The notes under the pieces: generated by a model | Told to the model about the DNA's origin: nothing | Database searches by the model: none | The model's input: only the letters and a program-made list of their open reading frames with translations | Assembly (NCBI GenBank): GCA_046729975.1 | Contig: JBKPHS010000036.1 | Span: 1 to 13,919 of the forward strand | From: JBKPHS01 sp046729975 | GTDB taxonomy: Bacteria; Actinomycetota; Thermoleophilia; Solirubrobacterales; Thermoleophilaceae | Direction of reading: 5' to 3' | DNA length: 13,919 bases | In this document: positions 7,739 to 13,664 of the stretch, piece by piece | How the letters are laid out: every line of letters starts with the position of its first letter | Numbering within the stretch: the stretch's first letter is position 1 | Program-made: the position numbers and the translations under genes

Positions 7739-8908
7739 TTGACTGAAATCGCTTACGGGAACGGAGCCTCCCGCTACCAGGCGGAGACGGTGCGCGTGGC
7801 AATCATCGGGGTTGGCAACTGCGCGTCGTCCTTCGTACAGGGTGTCCAGTACTACAGGGACGCGAACGCACAGCAGCGAGTGCCCGGCCTCATGCACGTG
7901 GACCTCGGCGGCTACCACGTCAGGGACATCGAGTTCACGGCGGCCTTCGACATCGATGTCGACAAGGTCGGCAAGGATCTCTCCGAGGCGATCTGGGCCG
8001 GCCAGAACAACACGATGAAGTTCGCGGAGGTGCCCCACCTCGGCGTGCCGGTGCAGCGGGGCATGACGCACGACGGGCTCGGCAAATACCTCAAGGAGAA
8101 GATCCAGAAGGCGCCCGGCGAGACGGCTGACATCGTCTCGATCCTGAAGGAGACGAAGACGGACGTGGTGGTCTCCTACCTGCCGGTCGGCTCCGAGCTC
8201 GCCACCAAGTGGTACGTCGAGCAGGTGCTCGAGGCCGGCTGCGGCTTCGTCAACTGCATCCCGGTCTTCATCGCCAAGGAGAGCTACTGGGCCAAGCGGT
8301 TCGAGAAGGCGGGCCTGCCGATCGTGGGCGACGACATCAAGTCGCAGGTCGGCGCCACGATCGTCCACCGCCAGCTGGCGCGCCTCTTCGCCGACCGCGG
8401 CGTGAAGCTGATGCGGACGTCGCAGCTCAACGTCGGCGGCAACATGGACTTCTACAACATGCTCGAGCGCGAGCGGCTCGAGTCCAAGAAGATCTCGAAG
8501 ACCAACGCCGTCACGTCGATCCTCGACGAGGAGCTTCCGGCCGACGACGTCTACATCGGCCCGTCGGACTACGTGCCCTGGCTCACCGACCGCAAGTGGG
8601 CGCACATCCGGATCGAGGGCCAGGCCTTCGGTGACGTGCCCCTCACGCTCGAGGCGAAGCTCGAGGTCTGGGACTCGCCGAACTCGGCGGGCATCGTGAT
8701 CGACGCGGTGCGCTGCTGCAAGCTCGCCCTGAACAGCGGCCTGGGCGGCCCGCTGGAGGGCCCGAGCTCCTACCTGATGAAGTCGCCGCCGGTCCAGTAC
8801 CCGGACACGATCGCGCGGGACAGGACCGAGGAGTTCATCGCCCAGTACGGCGGCGCGCCGAAGCTGCCCGGGAAGGGGCGGATCAAATCGGTAGCCAGTA
8901 GTCAGTAG
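7739..8908 (+). CDS. ino1: Myo-inositol-1-phosphate (inositol-3-phosphate) synthase
   Basis: A 389-residue NAD-dependent isomerase of the short bacterial/archaeal Ino1 type, converting glucose-6-phosphate to 1D-myo-inositol-3-phosphate in the cytosol. The Rossmann NAD site is AIIGVGNCASS (21-31). GDDIKSQVGAT (197-207) and LNVGGNMDFYNML (230-242) are family hallmarks of the catalytic region, followed by SKKISKTNAV. Length fits the family (M. tuberculosis Ino1 is about 370). Translation starts at TTG after a perfect AGGAGG. It follows the phosphatidyltransferase by 91 bp and supplies its presumed inositol-phosphate substrate. The last five codons and the stop (VASSQ-stop) are made of a heptamer tandem repeat that continues downstream, so the repeat has shaped the protein's C-terminus. 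Confidence 0.96.
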   Translation: MTEIAYGNGASRYQAETVRVAIIGVGNCASSFVQGVQYYRDANAQQRVPGLMHVDLGGYHVRDIEFTAAFDIDVDKVGKDLSEAIWAGQNNTMKFAEVPHLGVPVQRGMTHDGLGKYLKEKIQKAPGETADIVSILKETKTDVVVSYLPVGSELATKWYVEQVLEAGCGFVNCIPVFIAKESYWAKRFEKAGLPIVGDDIKSQVGATIVHRQLARLFADRGVKLMRTSQLNVGGNMDFYNMLERERLESKKISKTNAVTSILDEELPADDVYIGPSDYVPWLTDRKWAHIRIEGQAFGDVPLTLEAKLEVWDSPNSAGIVIDAVRCCKLALNSGLGGPLEGPSSYLMKSPPVQYPDTIARDRTEEFIAQYGGAPKLPGKGRIKSVASSQ

Positions 8909-8985
8909 TCAGTAGTCAGGGGCGCCCCGGCCATGCTGCTCGGCCGGGGCCGGCCCGATTACCGATTACTGACTACCGGTTACTG
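8889..8985 (+). repeat. Long imperfect inverted repeat enclosing a 9-bp GC hairpin
   Basis: The outer arms 8889-8908 and 8966-8985 pair over 20 positions: 16 Watson-Crick, three G-U and one mismatch in RNA. Inside is a perfect 9-bp stem GCCCCGGCC/GGCCGGGGC (8924-8932 and 8942-8950) with a 9-nt loop. No U-tract follows. It may act as a terminator/3'-end stabiliser or be a mobile palindromic element. Confidence 0.65.
8896..8919 (+). repeat. Tandem heptamer CAGTAGT x3.4
   Basis: CAGTAGT at 8896-8902, 8903-8909 and 8910-8916, plus CAG. The array overlaps the 3' end and stop of the inositol phosphate synthase gene. It resembles short tandemly repeated repetitive (STRR-like) heptamers known from other bacteria. 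Confidence 0.85.
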
Positions 8986-8989
8986 GGCC

Positions 8990-8995
8990 TATGCT
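8990..8995 (+). promoter_or_regulatory. -10 box for the GT-PHP fusion gene (leaderless candidate)
   Basis: TATGCT ends 6 nt before GTG 9002, which has no Shine-Dalgarno. This supports GTG 9002 as start rather than ATG 8933, which lies in the hairpin loop. Confidence 0.45.
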
Positions 8996-9001
8996 CCAAC
9001 C

Positions 9002-10888
9002 GTGCCAGCGGAGCGCTTCTCCATCGCCCAGGTCACTCCCTACGCCTGGGAGCAGCATCACGAGGTCAACCGCTACGTGGAGCGGCTCTCGGACGAGCTC
9101 TGCAAGCTCGGGCACCGCGTGGTGGTCATCGCGCCGTCCGAGTCGCGTGAGCTCGTTCGCGAGTCGCGCCGGATCGTCAAGAGAGCGGCGACCGAGCCCG
9201 AGAGCGTCTTCGCCGAGGAAGGTTGCGCGCAGGTGCTCGGCATGGGCCAGACGCTGGTCCCACCCGCACGCCGCGGCGGGACGGTCTCGCTGCCCGTGGA
9301 CGTCTCGAGGACGATCGAAAGCCTGCTCGCGCGGGCGAGCTTCGACTTCGTCCACGTCCATGAGCCATTCGCGCCGAGCGCCGCCTCGGCGGCGCTGCGC
9401 CACTCCCGCTCCCTGAACGTGGGCACTTTCCACTCCGCCACCGAACGCGTGCTGTCGACGCAGGTGGCGCGGCGGCTCGTGGAGCTCCTGTTCGGACGCC
9501 TCGACGGCCGCAGTGCGACCTGGGCCGCCACCCGCGAGGTCATCGCCCGCTACTTCCCTGGCGACTACAGGCTGATCCCGCCCGGGGCCGAGCTGGCGGA
9601 GCGGCATCCGCCACCTGGGAGCGGCCCGGTCGAGATCGTCTTCTCGCTCGAGGAGGAGCGCGCGGCGCTGCGCCTGTTCCTTCGCGCGCTTCGCCGGCTG
9701 CCGCGTGATCTGCAATGGCACGCGACCGTGTGGTCGCGGACGCGCGGCTCTGAGCCGGCCGTGCCTCTCGCCCGCGCGCTGCGCGAGCGCGTACGCTTCG
9801 CCGGGCCGGGCGACGGATCCGAGGCGCAGTTCCTCGCCTCGGCCCAGGTGGCCGTCGCAGCCTCGAGCGGCATCTCGCCGGCCCCGCAGCTGCTGCTCCG
9901 CGCGCAGGCCGGCGGCGCGATCCCCGTCGCCACCCGGCTGCCCTCGTACGAGGAGGCGCTCGGCGACGGGGAGCGCGGGCTGCTGTTCGAGCCAAAGGAC
10001 GCGGACATGCTCGCCGCGCACCTCGAACGGCTGATCGTGGACGTTCCGCTACGTGAACGCCTGCACGAGCGCATCGCGTCGAATCGCGCCCAACTCGACT
10101 GGTCGCGCGCGGCGCGCGAGTTCGACCTGCTCTACCGGGAGATCGCCGCCCGCAGGCACGACCAGGACGGCAGGCCGGCGGTCAGGAACCGCCTCGCGTC
10201 ACGCGACTTCATCCACGTGGACCTGCACATGCACACCGACCACTCGCCCGACTGCGCGACTCCCGTGGACGTCCTGCTCGAGACCGCGAAGAGGCGGGGT
10301 CTGGGCGCCATCGCGGTAACTGACCACAACGAGATCTCCGGGGCGCTCGAGGCGCGCGAGCGGGCCAACGGGATCAAGGTGATCGTCTCGGAGGAGATCA
10401 AGACCGCCGACCAGGGCGAGGTGATCGGCCTTTTCGTGGAGGAGAAGATCCCGCGCGGCATGAGCCTGGCCGAGACGATCGCGGCGATCCGGAGCCAGGG
10501 CGGGCTCGTGTACGTGCCGCACCCGTTCGACCGCATGCACGCGGTGCCGGACTACGAGCACCTGCTCGGGGTGGTCGAGGACATCGACGCGATCGAGGTC
10601 TTCAACGCCCGCGTCGCCTTCGCTCCCTTCAACGACGAGGCGGCGCGCTTCGCGGCCAAGTACCGGATCGCCGCCGGCGCGGGATCGGACAGCCACGTCC
10701 CGCAGGGACTCGGCTCGGTGAAGATCCGCATGCGCGACTTCGACGGGCCCGAGGAGTTCCTCGAGTCCCTGCGGGAGGCCGACATCATCCGCAAGCCCAA
10801 GAGCCTGCTGTACGTGCAGGCGCTCAAGTTCCTCCAGACGAAGGGCGGCTCCGCCGGCGGCCGCGGGCGGGCCCGGGCGGCGAGTTGA
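9002..10888 (+). CDS. PimA-like (degenerate) glycosyltransferase domain fused to a PHP phosphoesterase domain
   Basis: A 628-residue, two-domain protein. Residues 5-395 align by eye with GT-B family-4 enzymes, closest to the phosphatidylinositol mannosyltransferase PimA: FVHVHEPFAPS (116-126), GTFHSATE, LPSYEEALGDGERGLLFEPKD and a final DWS...LLYREI. The sugar-nucleotide signatures are lost. The GG loop is EQHHEV (17-22), the GR...RKG phosphate clamp is FSLEEERAAL (214-223), and E-x7-E is S292-x7-R300. Residues 404-600 are a PHP domain with a full metal set: H409-M-H411, TDHN (440-443), E465, PHPF with H507, and D563-S-H565. A phosphoesterase activity is likely for that half. The first half may be a substrate-binding pseudoenzyme. 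The gene follows the inositol-lipid genes and precedes a UDG-like gene. GTG 9002 is chosen for the -10 spacing. Confidence 0.85.
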   Translation: MPAERFSIAQVTPYAWEQHHEVNRYVERLSDELCKLGHRVVVIAPSESRELVRESRRIVKRAATEPESVFAEEGCAQVLGMGQTLVPPARRGGTVSLPVDVSRTIESLLARASFDFVHVHEPFAPSAASAALRHSRSLNVGTFHSATERVLSTQVARRLVELLFGRLDGRSATWAATREVIARYFPGDYRLIPPGAELAERHPPPGSGPVEIVFSLEEERAALRLFLRALRRLPRDLQWHATVWSRTRGSEPAVPLARALRERVRFAGPGDGSEAQFLASAQVAVAASSGISPAPQLLLRAQAGGAIPVATRLPSYEEALGDGERGLLFEPKDADMLAAHLERLIVDVPLRERLHERIASNRAQLDWSRAAREFDLLYREIAARRHDQDGRPAVRNRLASRDFIHVDLHMHTDHSPDCATPVDVLLETAKRRGLGAIAVTDHNEISGALEARERANGIKVIVSEEIKTADQGEVIGLFVEEKIPRGMSLAETIAAIRSQGGLVYVPHPFDRMHAVPDYEHLLGVVEDIDAIEVFNARVAFAPFNDEAARFAAKYRIAAGAGSDSHVPQGLGSVKIRMRDFDGPEEFLESLREADIIRKPKSLLYVQALKFLQTKGGSAGGRGRARAAS

Positions 10889-10950
10889 AGCAGCAACGAA
10901 CGCTGCACGGGAAGGGACCGCGGGCCGGGTCGCAAAATCCGTCAGCGCGG

Positions 10951-11556
10951 ATGCCCGCCACCGACGACGAGATCCGAGAGAAGTACCTGGAGCGGGCGAT
11001 CCGCGAGCTGAACCAGCTCACGCGCGACGTCCAGGCCTGCTCCCACTGCCCGCGCGGCAACCTCATGCCGGTCCTCGGGTCCGGGCATCCACAGGCCGAC
11101 GTCTTCCTGCTCAAGTACGCCCCCATGCCTTCCGAGATCGAGGAGGGCGTGGCGTTCTACGGGCGCTCCGGCGGCGCCCTCATGAAGAGCTTCAAGCGCC
11201 TCGGAATCGATCCGCTTGCCGTCTACGGCACGCTGTTCGTCAAGTGCCCCGTGCCTGACACCGAGCTGTCCGCGCCGGAGTGCCGCGCCAGGGTGCTCGA
11301 GGAGCTGGCGATCGTCCAGCCGCGGATCGTCGTGGTGATGGGAGAGGAGGCGCTCGCCGAGCTGAACGACCTCGGTGTGCCGCTCGGTCGCGAGCTCGAG
11401 GCCACGCTGGGCGAGATCCAGAAGCTCACCCCCGCGTGCGACGCGCTGTATGTCCCGGACATCGACCAGGCCCTGGACGACGAGCCGGCAAAGCGTTCCT
11501 TCTGGCGCGCCTTCCGAGCGCTCGGGGAGTGGTACGCGGATCTGCCGCCGTACTAG
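10951..11556 (+). CDS. Uracil-DNA glycosylase-fold protein, family 4-like, atypical active site
   Basis: A 201-residue protein of the UDG superfamily. The four cysteines of the family-4 iron-sulfur cluster are present (C30-x2-C33, C99, C111). The body aligns: FYGRSGGALMKSF matches the GxPFVGRAG segment, LFVKC matches the NVVKC strand, and QPRIVVVMGEEAL matches the strand after it. The catalytic motifs are altered. GEAPG is LKYAPMP (54-60), so the acidic residue is missing, and the HPxxLLR motif near the C-terminus is VPDIDQALDDE, without the histidine. It may be a divergent glycosylase, or a DNA or nucleotide binder without glycosylase activity. ATG 10951 is chosen. A TTG at 10885 would overlap the previous stop as TTGA, but its extra 22 codons contain codons rare here (CAA, AAT, TCA, CGA) and no conserved sequence. 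Confidence 0.78.
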   Translation: MPATDDEIREKYLERAIRELNQLTRDVQACSHCPRGNLMPVLGSGHPQADVFLLKYAPMPSEIEEGVAFYGRSGGALMKSFKRLGIDPLAVYGTLFVKCPVPDTELSAPECRARVLEELAIVQPRIVVVMGEEALAELNDLGVPLGRELEATLGEIQKLTPACDALYVPDIDQALDDEPAKRSFWRAFRALGEWYADLPPY

Positions 11557-11560
11557 TCCT

Positions 11561-11584
11561 CTGCCCACTGCCCCACTGCCCACT
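11561..11584 (+). repeat. Tandem CTGCCC(C)A repeat
   Basis: CTGCCCA, CTGCCCCA, CTGCCCA and CT follow one another four bases after the UDG-like stop. This is a second heptamer-type array in an intergenic gap, sharing the ACTG core with the CAGTAGT array (as its complement). Confidence 0.7.
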
Positions 11585-11591
11585 CGGGAGT

Positions 11592-11619
11592 AAGGTTGGC
11601 CGCAGGCAACGGAAGGAGG
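11592..11619 (+). promoter_or_regulatory. Candidate promoter and ribosome site of the USP-like gene
   Basis: A TAAGGT -10 box begins around 11591 (TANNNT), just after the CTGCCCA repeat. GGAAGGAGG at 11611-11619 is a strong Shine-Dalgarno 5 nt before ATG 11625. Unlike its neighbours this gene would have a leader of about 20 nt. Confidence 0.4.
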
Positions 11620-11624
11620 GTTCC

Positions 11625-12065
11625 ATGCCCGATGACAAGGCGAGCGTGCTTGTCGTCGCAAACCGCACCGCCGAGTCGGACGAGCTTCTGGAAGCGCTTC
11701 GGAGGCGTGCCGAGCAGGGTCCCGCCGAGTTCACGCTGCTCGTGCCGTCGACGCCACATGGAGTCGCCTGGGCGGCGGACATGCACTCGGGGCAGCCCGA
11801 GGCCGAGACGCACATGGAGCGCGCGGTCGAACGGCTTCGAGCGGCCGGACTCGAGATGGCCGGAGGCAAGGTCGGTGACCCCGACCCGATAGCGGCGACC
11901 GAGGACGCGATCAATTTCGGGGAGTACGACGAGGTGATCGTCTCGACGTTGCCGAGGCACGTCTCGAAGTGGCTGAAGCTCGACCTTCCCCACCGCGTCG
12001 AGCGGAAGTGCGGCCTGCCCGTTACGCACGTGGAGGCGCAGGAGGCGAAGGCGCCGGCCGGCTGA
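11625..12065 (+). CDS. Universal stress protein-like (UspA-fold) protein
   Basis: A 146-residue soluble protein with an alternating alpha/beta pattern. It opens with a beta strand, SVLVVANRTAESDELLEALR, where VANRTA is typical of a small actinobacterial USP-like family. It continues with EFTLLVPSTP, an amphipathic helix MERAVERLRAAGLEM, then GDPDPIAATEDAI. It ends YDEVIVSTLPRHVSKWLKLD and LPHRVERKCGLPVTHV. The GDPDP...STLP arrangement corresponds to the second half of the UspA fold. The classical ATP-binding GxxGx9GS motif is not present. A role in stress signalling or regulation is family inference only. The ATG start is fixed by GGAAGGAGG. It is followed 22 nt later by a small zinc-ribbon gene in the same direction that has its own -10 box. 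Confidence 0.75.
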   Translation: MPDDKASVLVVANRTAESDELLEALRRRAEQGPAEFTLLVPSTPHGVAWAADMHSGQPEAETHMERAVERLRAAGLEMAGGKVGDPDPIAATEDAINFGEYDEVIVSTLPRHVSKWLKLDLPHRVERKCGLPVTHVEAQEAKAPAG

Positions 12066-12072
12066 CGTTCCG

Positions 12073-12078
12073 TATATT
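12073..12078 (+). promoter_or_regulatory. -10 box for the zinc-ribbon gene
   Basis: TATATT fits TANNNT and ends 9 nt before GTG 12088. The gene has no Shine-Dalgarno, so a leaderless or nearly leaderless transcript is likely. Confidence 0.4.
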
Positions 12079-12087
12079 CGATCTCCG

Positions 12088-12270
12088 GTGGACCTCGAAG
12101 AGCACAGCCTCGATCCTGTCATCGAGCGCACCTGCGCCGAATGCGGCGCGCGGCTGACGCGCGAGGAGATCGTCGCCTCGCTCGAGTCCGGCGGCCGGTA
12201 CCTGTGCTCGGTGCACGCCGCCGAGCAGCTGCCCATCGAGGAAGAGGAAGATCAGCTCGGAGCGGGCTGA
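12088..12270 (+). CDS. Small zinc-ribbon-like protein (60 aa)
   Basis: A 60-residue acidic protein with C16-AE-C19 and C40-SV-H43 separated by an amphipathic helix (LTREEIVASLESGGRYL). This is a CxxC...CxxH arrangement that can hold one zinc ion. The C-terminus is a Glu/Asp run. I do not recognise a named family. The spaced metal ligands, the -10 box at the right distance and high-GC codon usage argue it is real. Its 3' end overlaps the convergent RNA methyltransferase gene by 19 nt, so neither gene has room for its own terminator. Possible roles are nucleic-acid or protein binding; nothing in the sequence decides. Confidence 0.65.
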   Translation: MDLEEHSLDPVIERTCAECGARLTREEIVASLESGGRYLCSVHAAEQLPIEEEEDQLGAG

Positions 12271-13643
12271 GCTTCGTCGCGCTCGAGCAGCGCGACGCAC
12301 TCGATGTGGGGCGTCTGCGGGAACATGTCGACCGGCCTGACCGTGGCCAGCCGGTAGCCGGCGTCGGCGATCTGGCGCGCGTTGGGCGCCAGCGTGGTCG
12401 GGTTGCACGAGACATAGACGATCCGGCTCGCGCCGGTCTCGAGCAGCCGGCGAACCACCTTTCCGGACAGGCCCGCCCGCGGCGGATCGACCACCACCAC
12501 GTCGGGCCGCCCGGCCTCCTCGAGGAGCGGCCGCAGCGCTGTCCGCACGTCGCCCGCGAAGAAGCGCGCGTTGTCGACGCCGTTCAGGCGCGCGTTCTCG
12601 ATCGCGTCGCGCACGGCGGGCTCGACCACCTCGATCCCCCAGACCTCGCCCGCTCGCAGCGCCAGGGCGAGCGCGATCGTTCCTATGCCGCTGAAGAGGT
12701 CGTACACGCGCTCACGCCCCGTTAGGCCCGTTAGCTCGACCGCGGTGCCGTAGAGGACCTCGGCCATCTCGGTGTTCGTCTGGAAGAAGGCGTCCGGCGA
12801 GATGCGGAAGCGCAGCCGCTCGCCGAGCGCTTCGACCTCCTCCTCGATCCACTCGGAGCCACGGAGAAGCTTGGTCTCGCCATCCTGCGTCGTCTCGGAC
12901 AGCGCGCTCGTCCGCGTCCAGAGGACGCCGCTGGCCTCGATCGCGTCGGCGAACGCCTGCGACCGGACGTCGCCGTCGCTCGTCACGAGTCGCGCCTGCA
13001 CCATGCCCGTCCGTCGACCCTCCCGCACGACGAGGTTGCGCAAAAACCCGGTCCGGTCGCGGCGGTCGAACGGCGAGAGGCCCTCGTCGCGACACCACTG
13101 CTTGACGGACTCGCGCAGAGCATCGATCCGGGTCGACGCGAGCACGTCCTCCGACACGTCGTCGATCTCGTTCCAGCGGCCAGGGCGGTGGAAGCCGAGC
13201 ACGAGCCGGCCGTCGCCGCCCCGGCCGAAGGAGTACTCGAGCTTGTTGCGGTAGCGCCAGGGCTCAACGGCCGGAACGATCGAGGCGACCGGCGGCTCGT
13301 CGAAGCCGCCGATCCGCTCGAGGGCATCGCGCACCTGACGCTCCTTCTCCTCGAGCTGGCGCTCGTAGGGCAGCACCTGCCACGGGGCGCCGGGATGCGG
13401 CGCGCGCGGCTCGATCCGCTCGGGGCCCGGCTCGAGCACCTCCGTTGCGCGGGCCTCCGCGTACTGGCGCTTGGACTTCGTGACGAGCGCCCGCACGCGG
13501 TCGCCCGGCACGGCGCCCCGCACGAACAGCACGTAGCCGTCGAGCCGCGCCACGCCGGCCCCGCCGTAGGCGAGCGACTCGACGCGGAGCTCCAGCTGCT
13601 CGCCGTTGCGCGGCCGAACCTGCTTCACGGGCGCCTCTGCCAT
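12252..13643 (-). CDS. RlmD/TrmA-family RNA (uracil-5-)-methyltransferase
   Basis: A 463-residue, SAM-dependent class-I methyltransferase that puts a methyl group on C5 of a uridine in 23S rRNA or tRNA. An N-terminal TRAM RNA-binding domain (about 12-72, AYGGAGVARLDG) precedes a central domain with FFQTN (286-290). The SAM motif is YDLFSGIGTIALALA (314-328), then DPPRAG (386-391). The catalytic nucleophile is Cys413 in VSCNPTTLAPN and the base is Glu448 in HIECVALLER. The 4Fe-4S motif of RlmD-type enzymes (CxxxxxCGGC before the HLxYxxQ segment) is absent: at 80-96 the protein reads RAPHPGAPWQVLPYERQ with no cysteine. The target base (m5U1939, m5U747 or T54) cannot be assigned. The ATG start lies 21 bp from the divergent next gene, and the 3' end overlaps the zinc-ribbon gene. 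Confidence 0.93.
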   Translation of the reverse strand: MAEAPVKQVRPRNGEQLELRVESLAYGGAGVARLDGYVLFVRGAVPGDRVRALVTKSKRQYAEARATEVLEPGPERIEPRAPHPGAPWQVLPYERQLEEKERQVRDALERIGGFDEPPVASIVPAVEPWRYRNKLEYSFGRGGDGRLVLGFHRPGRWNEIDDVSEDVLASTRIDALRESVKQWCRDEGLSPFDRRDRTGFLRNLVVREGRRTGMVQARLVTSDGDVRSQAFADAIEASGVLWTRTSALSETTQDGETKLLRGSEWIEEEVEALGERLRFRISPDAFFQTNTEMAEVLYGTAVELTGLTGRERVYDLFSGIGTIALALALRAGEVWGIEVVEPAVRDAIENARLNGVDNARFFAGDVRTALRPLLEEAGRPDVVVVDPPRAGLSGKVVRRLLETGASRIVYVSCNPTTLAPNARQIADAGYRLATVRPVDMFPQTPHIECVALLERDEAQPAPS

Positions 13644-13650
13644 GGCTGTC

Positions 13651-13656
13651 TATGCT
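13651..13656 (+). promoter_or_regulatory. -10 box for the terminal gene (leaderless candidate)
   Basis: TATGCT, identical to the box before the GT-PHP gene, ends 8 nt before GTG 13665. It sits in the 21-bp gap between two divergent starts. Confidence 0.4.
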
Positions 13657-13664
13657 GGCAGCCC

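Noticed and set aside
7667..8605. 312-codon minus-strand frame opposite ino1
   Set aside because: Ino1 on the plus strand is certain, and this frame has mirror composition and no ribosome site.
8896..8985. CRISPR-like array
   Set aside because: Units are 7 nt, contiguous, with no spacers; it is a tandem and inverted repeat, not CRISPR.
10885..10950. TTG 10885 as start of the UDG-like gene (TTGA overlap)
   Set aside because: The overlap is attractive, but there is no Shine-Dalgarno and the 22 extra codons use codons rare in this genome and carry no conserved residues.
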